The notes under the pieces were generated by a model that searched no databases, was not told where the DNA came from, and saw only the letters and a list, made by a program, of their open reading frames with translations. Positions 59,066 through 64,000 of a stretch of DNA of 64,000 bases are shown one piece after another. The position numbers and the translations under genes are program-made. Where the stretch lies: the NCBI RefSeq assembly GCF_900100165.1, contig NZ_FNEO01000001.1, positions 1,984,001 through 2,048,000 of the forward strand. Direction: 5' to 3'. This stretch comes from Flavobacterium glycines. Its GTDB lineage: Bacteria; Bacteroidota; Bacteroidia; Flavobacteriales; Flavobacteriaceae. Every line of letters begins with the position of its first letter. Position 1 is the first letter of the stretch.

Positions 59066-60418
59066 ATGAAAAAGAAATTACATTCCAATACTATACTTTT
59101 AAATTTAGGTATCGAAAGCCTGAATGAAATGCAGGAAGCAGCTCAGGAAACCATTCTGAATGAAAATAATGTTTTGCTGCTTTCGCCAACGGGTTCTGGG
59201 AAAACATTGGCTTTTTTACTGCCAATTTTAGAAATGCTTCAGCCTGAAATCCTTTCGGTTCAATGCTTGATTTTAGTTCCATCGCGCGAATTAGGTTTAC
59301 AGATTGAGCAGGTTTGGAAAAAAATGGGAACTGATTATAAAGTCAATATTTGCTATGGTGGACATTCGATGGATACCGAAATTAAAAATTTAAGTAATCC
59401 GCCAGCTGTTTTGATAGGGACTCCGGGTAGAATTGCCGATCATATTGAAAGAGGAAGTTTTCGATTAGATAAAATTCAGACTCTGATTTTAGATGAATTT
59501 GATAAGTCATTGCAATTGGGCTTCCATGAGCAAATGTCTTTTATCATTGGTAAATTAGCTAAGGTAAACAAACGCGTTTTGGTTTCGGCAACTTCAGATA
59601 TTGAGATTCCAAAATACACCAGAGTAGTAAATCCAACGGTTTTGGATTTTATTCCAGAAGAAGATGAAAAATCGACTAATCTTTCTGTAAAACTGGTTGT
59701 TTCTAAGGAAAAAGACAAGCTGAATACTTTATTTCAATTGATTTGTTCATTGAAATCAGAATCGGCAATTGTTTTTTGCAATCACCGTGATGCTGCCGAA
59801 CGTATTAGTGATACGCTGAATGAAAAAGGTATTTATTCTACTTATTATCATGGCGGGATGGATCAGGAAGAACGGGAGCGTGGTTTGATTCAGTTTCGTA
59901 ACGGTAGTGTAAGCTATTTAATTACGACTGATTTAGCAGCACGCGGACTTGATATTCCCGAAATGAATCACGTAATTCATTATCATTTGCCATTAAAAGA
60001 AGACGAATTCACACATAGAAACGGGCGAACCGCGCGTATGACTGCCACAGGAACAGCTTATATTATTGCACATGAATCCGAGAAAAAAATGGATTATGTC
60101 GATTATGAAAATCTGGAGGTTTTTTCAGTTGAAAATGCGAAATCCTTACCGAAGCCACCCCAATTCCAAACGATTTATATTAGTGGCGGAAAGAAAAACA
60201 AACTGAATAAAATTGATATTGTAGGGTTCTTTTCTCAAAAAGGGAAACTGGAAAAAGGCGATTTGGGATTAATCGAAGTGAAAGATTTTATTTCGTTTGC
60301 TGCTGTGAAATACAATAAAGTAAAAGATTTACTGCATCATATTAAGGACGAAAAAATGAAAGGCAAAAAATATAAAATTCAGGTTGCCCGAAATGTGATT
60401 AAGAAAGTGGAAGAATAG
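59066..60418 (+). CDS. DEAD-box RNA helicase (DbpA-like) with DEFD motif II
   Basis: A 450-residue RNA helicase. Q-motif region LNEMQEAAQETIL, motif I SPTGSGKT (40-47), VPSRELGLQI, GTPGRIADHI, motif II DEFD (143-146) instead of DEAD, SAT (motif III), then the second RecA domain with ARGLDIPEM, HRNGRTARM where HRIGRTGR is usual. The C-terminal 80 residues (FQTIYISGGKKNKLNKIDIVGFFSQKGKLEKGDLGLIEVKDFISFAAV) match the DbpA RNA-binding domain that targets 23S rRNA helix 92. Likely role in large-subunit assembly. Confidence 0.93.
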   Translation: MKKKLHSNTILLNLGIESLNEMQEAAQETILNENNVLLLSPTGSGKTLAFLLPILEMLQPEILSVQCLILVPSRELGLQIEQVWKKMGTDYKVNICYGGHSMDTEIKNLSNPPAVLIGTPGRIADHIERGSFRLDKIQTLILDEFDKSLQLGFHEQMSFIIGKLAKVNKRVLVSATSDIEIPKYTRVVNPTVLDFIPEEDEKSTNLSVKLVVSKEKDKLNTLFQLICSLKSESAIVFCNHRDAAERISDTLNEKGIYSTYYHGGMDQEERERGLIQFRNGSVSYLITTDLAARGLDIPEMNHVIHYHLPLKEDEFTHRNGRTARMTATGTAYIIAHESEKKMDYVDYENLEVFSVENAKSLPKPPQFQTIYISGGKKNKLNKIDIVGFFSQKGKLEKGDLGLIEVKDFISFAAVKYNKVKDLLHHIKDEKMKGKKYKIQVARNVIKKVEE

Positions 60419-60470
60419 TGTTCAGTGTTCAGTCCCGATAGCTATCGGGATTAGTAATCAGTTTGTGAGG
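60416..60470. repeat. CAGT-word repeat with TCCCGATAGCTATCGGGA palindrome
   Basis: TAGTGTTCAGTG (60416-60427) overlaps the helicase stop codon; TCCCGATAGCTATCGGGA follows at 60433-60450, then TAGTAATCAG. TAGTGTTCAGTG is repeated in inverted form at 60565-60576, so the pair encloses the terminator. Confidence 0.65.
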
Positions 60471-60488
60471 CACTACCAAATAAAGCAT

Positions 60489-60528
60489 AAAAAAACGTTA
60501 GCAGAAATATATTTGCTAACGTTTTTTT
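60489..60528. terminator. Bidirectional terminator between helicase and PhnA genes
   Basis: Perfect arms AAAAAAACGTTAGCA / TGCTAACGTTTTTTT with a 10-base loop. Confidence 0.9.
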
Positions 60529-60545
60529 TTATCTACAAAGTTTAC

Positions 60546-60577
60546 TGACCACTAAAAAACTGATCACTGAACACTAA
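60546..60577. repeat. Inverted CAGT-word repeat before phnA-like gene end
   Basis: TGACCACTAAAAAACTGATCACTGAACACTA words; includes CACTGAACACTA, the exact inverted partner of 60416-60427. Confidence 0.6.
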
Positions 60578-60578
60578 A

Positions 60579-61157
60579 TTAGATTTTCTTCACGTATTGT
60601 GTAATAATTACAATTTGTTGTCCGTCTACTTTTCCTTCAATGTATTCGGCATTTTCATGGTCTAAACGAATGTTTCTCACGGCTGTTCCCTGTTTAGCAA
60701 CCATGCTGGAACCTTTAACTTTTAAATCTTTTATTAAAACTACTGAGTCTCCGTGTTCTAAAATTACTCCGTTGCTGTCGCGGTGGATAATTTTATTTTC
60801 GTCGTCTTCACCTTCTCCGGTTGCTTTAGCCCATTCTAAAACATCGTCTTCAAGATACATCATATCCAGTAATTCCTGAGGCCAACCCGCAGCACGCATA
60901 CGGCTCAACATTCTCCAGGCAACAACCTGAACAGGAGTGTGCTCGCTCCACATACTGTCATTTAAGCATCTCCAGTGGTTTAAATCTTCGTTGCCGGGAT
61001 TTTCAATTTGTTCAACACAAGTCCCACAAGCTTGAATAGCTTCGTCAATACCTCCTTTTTTGGTAGGAAGCACTTGGTATACTTTTAAGTTTTCGGTTGC
61101 GCCACAAAGTTCACATTTACCACCACTGCGTTTATTTAATTCTCTATCTAAGCTCAT
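60579..61157 (-). CDS. PhnA-domain protein
   Basis: A 192-residue protein of the PhnA family. An N-terminal zinc-ribbon-like part has CELCGATENLKVY and CGTCVEQI (two CxxC pairs), followed by a helical segment (VAWRMLSRMRAAGWPQELLDMMYLED) and the PhnA C-terminal domain (DSNGVILEHGDSVVLIKDLKVKGSSMVAKQGTAVRNIRLD). Despite the name, phosphonate metabolism is not indicated by its surroundings. Function uncertain. Confidence 0.88.
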   Translation of the reverse strand: MSLDRELNKRSGGKCELCGATENLKVYQVLPTKKGGIDEAIQACGTCVEQIENPGNEDLNHWRCLNDSMWSEHTPVQVVAWRMLSRMRAAGWPQELLDMMYLEDDVLEWAKATGEGEDDENKIIHRDSNGVILEHGDSVVLIKDLKVKGSSMVAKQGTAVRNIRLDHENAEYIEGKVDGQQIVIITQYVKKI

Positions 61158-61206
61158 TTTTTTATTTTAAGCGGCTAAGGTACTAAGAAAAATAAGTTTT
61201 TAAGTT

Positions 61207-61279
61207 TTTTTAGTCCTGAAATTCTGCTTTCTGTTTCCGATAGCAATCGGAACTGAATACTGAGACTGAACACTGATCA
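61207..61279. repeat. CAGT-word repeat with TTCCGATAGCAATCGGAA
   Basis: Words AGTCCTGAAATTCTGC, then TTCCGATAGCAATCGGAA (61235-61252, one change from the 26295 palindrome), then CTGAATACTGAGACTGAACACTGATCAC just before the coaD stop. Confidence 0.6.
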
Positions 61280-61735
61280 CTATTTCACTCTCACCGCTTT
61301 TGGTACTAATAATTCGTATTCGCCACCATGGCGCAATACATCACGAACAATACTCGAACTAATATAAGAAGTACTGGCAGCAGTTAATAAAAATACGGTT
61401 TCGATTTTAGATAATTCTCTGTTAGTATGTGCGATGGCTTTTTCAAATTCAAAGTCGGCAGGATTACGCAAACCACGCAGAATAAAATTAGCACCAATTT
61501 TTTTACACAAATCAATCGTTAGTCCTTCATAAGTAATCACCGTAACCTTAGGTTCATTTTTAAAGGTTTCCTCGATGAAACGTTTGCGTTCTTCCAAGGG
61601 GAACATGTATTTTTTTTCGGCGTTGACTCCAATAGCAATCACGATTTCATCAAATAGTGGAATCCCTCTTTTGATAATGTCTTCATGACCTAAGGTTATA
61701 GGATCAAAAGATCCCGGGAAAATGGCTTTTCTCAT
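61280..61735 (-). CDS. coaD: Pantetheine-phosphate adenylyltransferase
   Basis: A 151-residue enzyme making dephospho-CoA from phosphopantetheine and ATP. The nucleotidyltransferase signature FPGSFDPITLGHEDII (with the T..H motif), KYMFPLEERKRFIEE, ILRGLRNPADFEFE and the ATP-site ISSSIVRDVLRHGG are present. Standard length. Encoded on the same strand as ddl, with a zinc-ribbon membrane-protein gene between. Confidence 0.97.
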   Translation of the reverse strand: MRKAIFPGSFDPITLGHEDIIKRGIPLFDEIVIAIGVNAEKKYMFPLEERKRFIEETFKNEPKVTVITYEGLTIDLCKKIGANFILRGLRNPADFEFEKAIAHTNRELSKIETVFLLTAASTSYISSSIVRDVLRHGGEYELLVPKAVRVK

Positions 61736-61801
61736 TTTTTGAGTTACTAAGATTCTGGAAGGCTAAGTTACAAAGTTTTTTTAGGAATAGTCTTTATCCT
61801 T

Positions 61802-62419
61802 TTATTCTTTCCTTTTTATTGAAGTAATAATGTCTTTTTCAAATAATTCAATAAGTTCCTTTTTTGAATAGGCTTCTTTTTGGGTAGTGTAGTTTTCCGG
61901 AGTGTCTATATCATCAATATCAGAAGATAAATAGGATTTAAAATCATTTTCAGTAGTGTAAATACTGTCATGAGTGATTGTGTCAATTTTTAAGGTTGAA
62001 TAATAACCCGTATCCAATTTTAAAACATAGACATCGCCAGTTGTAGGAGTGTTGATTCTTTCTTTTGTTAATTTGTCATTGTCAAAATAAGAGTTAATAC
62101 TAAAAATGATAAGGCCTAATAGAATTACAATACCACTATAGGTCCACCAGGGTGTTTCGGCTTCTTTTATTTCTTTTTGATTTAGTATTTTTTGTTTTTC
62201 ATTTTCTGAAAAATCTTCAAAATCAAATTCTTTATTACAATTGGAACATTCACATTCAAAAATTTTTCCAACTGCAAATAGTGGAATCATTGTGATATGA
62301 ACATACTTAGAATAAATTTGGAAGTGCAGAGAGTCTTTGCATGAACAGTTTGTACAGTCTATGTCAGAAAGTTGACCTTCCTGAATTAGAGTTGTTTGAG
62401 TTCCAACAAGTACCATCAT
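61802..62419 (-). CDS. Membrane protein with zinc-ribbon-like Cys motifs
   Basis: A 205-residue protein not assigned to a family. Residues 20-65 hold CTNCSCKDSLHF and FECECSNCNKEFDF, two Cys clusters likely to bind zinc (zinc-ribbon_15-like). One membrane helix follows (YSGIVILLGLIIFSINSYF, about 95-113), then an acidic domain of about 90 residues with LDTGYYSTLKIDTITHDSIYTTENDFKSYLSSDIDD. The Cys part would be cytoplasmic and the C-terminal domain periplasmic if the helix has a standard orientation. Function unknown. Confidence 0.75.
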   Translation of the reverse strand: MMVLVGTQTTLIQEGQLSDIDCTNCSCKDSLHFQIYSKYVHITMIPLFAVGKIFECECSNCNKEFDFEDFSENEKQKILNQKEIKEAETPWWTYSGIVILLGLIIFSINSYFDNDKLTKERINTPTTGDVYVLKLDTGYYSTLKIDTITHDSIYTTENDFKSYLSSDIDDIDTPENYTTQKEAYSKKELIELFEKDIITSIKRKE

Positions 62420-62501
62420 AAATATATACTGATTTTGAAGATGATGTTTTATTTTTTACCACAGCTTTAAATATTTCTTCAAAGCTGTGGCTAAAAAAAA
62501 A

Positions 62502-63473
62502 TTAAGCTAGCGCCAACTCAATCGCATTAGTAAACAAGTCTTCTAATGAAATTCCGGCTACAGCAGCTTGTTGCGGAATCAAACTTTCAGTAGTTAATCC
62601 CGGAATGGTGTTCATTTCCAGCATGTGTGGCTCGTCATTCACTATGATAAATTCAGAACGGGAGAAACCTTTCATTTTCAATACTTCGTACGCACGTTTA
62701 GCGATAGCGCCTACTTTTTGAGTCATTTCGTCAGAAAGTCTTGCCGGAGTGATTTCCTTAGATTTTCCTTGGTATTTGGCTTCGTAATCGAAGAAATCAT
62801 TCTCAGAAACAATTTCGGTAATTGGCAATACGATGATTTCTCCTTTGTAATTGATAACTCCTACTGAAACTTCAGTTCCGTCAAGGAAACTTTCGATGAT
62901 GATTTCGTTATCTTCTTTGTAAGCTGTTTCGATAGCTACAGGTAATTCGGCTTCGGTTTTAACTTTCGAAATTCCAAAACTGGATCCTGCTTTATTAGGT
63001 TTTACAAAACAAGGTAAACCTACTTTATTGATAATTTCGGGAGTATTGATAACATCGCCTTGGTTTAAATAATAAGAAATAGCCGTTTTGATTCCATATG
63101 GTTTTAAAACGGATAATAAATCCCTTTTGTTAAAAGTTAAAGCTGCCTGGTAATAGTTACAAGCTGTTTGAGGAATATTTAGTAATTCAAAATAAGCCTG
63201 CATTAATCCGTCTTCACCCGGAGTTCCGTGGATAGCATTGAAAACACAGTCAAAACTGATTTTGTTTCCGTTTACGGTTACCGAAAAATCGTTTTTGTCA
63301 ATTGGGAATTCGTTGTCGGCATCATCCACATAAACCCATTTTTCTTTGAAAATGTGGATGCGAAATCCGTTGTATTTTGATTTGTCTAAAAATTTGTAAA
63401 CTACGTTACCGCTAATAAGTGAAATTTTGTATTCACTGGAATAGCCGCCCATGATGATGGCAATGTTTTTCAT
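62502..63473 (-). CDS. ddl: D-alanine--D-alanine ligase
   Basis: A 323-residue ATP-grasp enzyme that makes D-Ala-D-Ala for peptidoglycan. Motifs: IMGGYSSEYKISLISG (family usually GG.SsE...S), VFNAIHGTPGEDGLMQAYFELLNIPQTA, LPCFVKPNKAGSSFGISKV, EIIIESFLDGTEVSVGV, FDYEAKYQGKSKEITPA, and GFSRSEFIIVNDEPHMLEMNTIPGLTTESLIPQQA. Standard length. Divergent from the PASTA-protein gene. Confidence 0.96.
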   Translation of the reverse strand: MKNIAIIMGGYSSEYKISLISGNVVYKFLDKSKYNGFRIHIFKEKWVYVDDADNEFPIDKNDFSVTVNGNKISFDCVFNAIHGTPGEDGLMQAYFELLNIPQTACNYYQAALTFNKRDLLSVLKPYGIKTAISYYLNQGDVINTPEIINKVGLPCFVKPNKAGSSFGISKVKTEAELPVAIETAYKEDNEIIIESFLDGTEVSVGVINYKGEIIVLPITEIVSENDFFDYEAKYQGKSKEITPARLSDEMTQKVGAIAKRAYEVLKMKGFSRSEFIIVNDEPHMLEMNTIPGLTTESLIPQQAAVAGISLEDLFTNAIELALA

Positions 63474-63609
63474 TTAGTCTCGTTATGTATGGTAAAAAAT
63501 TGATTTTTGTTTTTGTTCCCAGTCATTGGGATAGATTCTCAACTTTAGCAATAGCGGTCGTTAAGACACATAAAACAAAATTATCATTTTTTTTGAAACG
63601 AAATAGCTT

Positions 63610-63617
63610 TATCTTTG
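63610..63617 (+). promoter_or_regulatory. -7 box TATCTTTG of the PASTA-protein gene
   Basis: TAnnTTTG match 20 bases before the ATG. Confidence 0.55.
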
Positions 63618-63637
63618 CCACCTATAAAAATAAATAT

Positions 63638-64000
63638 ATGAGTTTACGTAAATATCTTACTAGTCGTGTGTTCTTTGGACAACTGTTTCTTGCAGCTTTG
63701 ATTATTGCCGTTTTAGGTTATCTTTTTATGCATTGGTTGACTTTTACTACGGATCATGGACATGAAATTACTGTCCCTGATTTAAGAAAATTAACCGAAG
63801 AACAAGTAGAGGAAAAGTTAGATGAGTTAGACTTAGATTATGTATTACTTGATAGTGTAGATTACAGAGGGGATTATCCTAAATTTAGTGTGGTTCAGCA
63901 GGATCCTTTACCGGGAGAGAAGGTAAAAGAGGGGAGAAAAGTGTATATCAAGATTAACAGTTCCGGTTTTTCATCTGTGAAAGTGCCTGATTTGATTGAG
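63638..64000 (+). CDS. PASTA-domain membrane protein, 3'-truncated by window edge
   Basis: An open frame of 121 codons that runs off the end. After a short cytoplasmic start (SLRKYLTSRVF) comes one membrane helix (LFLAALIIAVLGYLFMHW), then a PASTA domain: ITVPDLRKLTEEQVEEKLDELDLDYVLLDS ... VVQQDPLPGEKVKEGRKVYIKINS, and the start of a second one (KVPDLIE). In flavobacteria this gene usually precedes an rluD-type pseudouridine synthase. PASTA domains bind cell-wall fragments in kinases and PBPs; here there is no kinase domain in the part seen. Confidence 0.88.
   Translation, partial: MSLRKYLTSRVFFGQLFLAALIIAVLGYLFMHWLTFTTDHGHEITVPDLRKLTEEQVEEKLDELDLDYVLLDSVDYRGDYPKFSVVQQDPLPGEKVKEGRKVYIKINSSGFSSVKVPDLIE

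Overview
The window looks like a chromosomal segment of a Flavobacterium-type member of the Flavobacteriaceae. The DNA is AT-rich. Promoters repeatedly show the Bacteroidota -7 box TAnnTTTG and ribosome-binding sites are not Shine-Dalgarno-like. The gene content is typical of the group: TonB-dependent receptor with a DUF4249 lipoprotein, DUF3276/PUR protein, monomeric NADP isocitrate dehydrogenase, an N-terminally extended NusB, YajC, DUF5723, and a cyclophilin-FKBP fusion. No tRNA, rRNA, CRISPR array, prophage or intact insertion sequence was seen. Several starts are set downstream of the longest reading frame because an ATG with a promoter or signal peptide fits better.

Layout. 1-5.5 kb: 3' end of sucC, two tandem small secreted paralogues, a DUF1456 protein, an operon of an oxoamine-synthase-like PLP enzyme with a dipeptide epimerase, and a TerB-like protein. 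5.5-14.7 kb: uvrB, a solitary NrtA-type binding protein, a YdeI-like protein, a DUF1593 hydrolase-like protein, a RelE/ParE toxin-antitoxin pair, a lipoprotein, rlmF and thiamine pyrophosphokinase. 14.7-20.2 kb: DUF4249/TonB receptor pair and a tetR/HMA-like/MFS operon. 20.5-40.8 kb: housekeeping genes (icd, rplS, trmD, L,D-transpeptidase, PPIase, thioredoxin-like, csaA-like, sulfurtransferase, ABC exporter, nusB-yajC, pepT, pyrD, HMG-CoA lyase, guaB). 41-43 kb: a tightly overlapping TM2/DUF2752/DUF4870/M48-peptidase operon. 43-45.6 kb: an MgtC/DUF4010 membrane protein and a small DUF1905/lipoprotein pair. 45.7-53.7 kb: a nitrite/nitrate cluster, all on the minus strand: nirB, nirD, DUF4202, NarX-like kinase, NarL-like regulator, NarK-type transporter. 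54-57 kb: arsenic operon (arsR, DUF6428, arsenate-reductase-like phosphatase, acr3) and an HMA-like protein. 57-64 kb: pyrE, NUDIX, a DbpA-like helicase, PhnA, coaD, ddl and the start of a PASTA protein.

The most interesting signal is a palindrome with TACGTA half-sites, spaced 16-18 bp end to end. It lies upstream of four genes: the orphan NrtA-like protein at 7.7 kb, narK, the response-regulator gene, and nirB. In each case it ends on, or within one base of, the TA of a -7-like element. This suggests one nitrate/nitrite-responsive regulon, probably driven by the NarX-like/NarL-like pair encoded inside it, and it ties the distant binding protein to the cluster. The kinase carries a periplasmic motif resembling the NarX/NarQ nitrate-binding P-box.

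Other points of note: two small ferredoxin-fold proteins 37 kb apart that share an FGTN loop where HMA proteins normally carry metal-binding cysteines; the four-gene translationally coupled membrane operon with a periplasmic-type metallopeptidase; a family of intergenic repeats built from CAGT/TTCAGT words and a CCGATAGCTATCGG palindrome; and a roughly 130-bp imperfect inverted repeat between tetR and icd.
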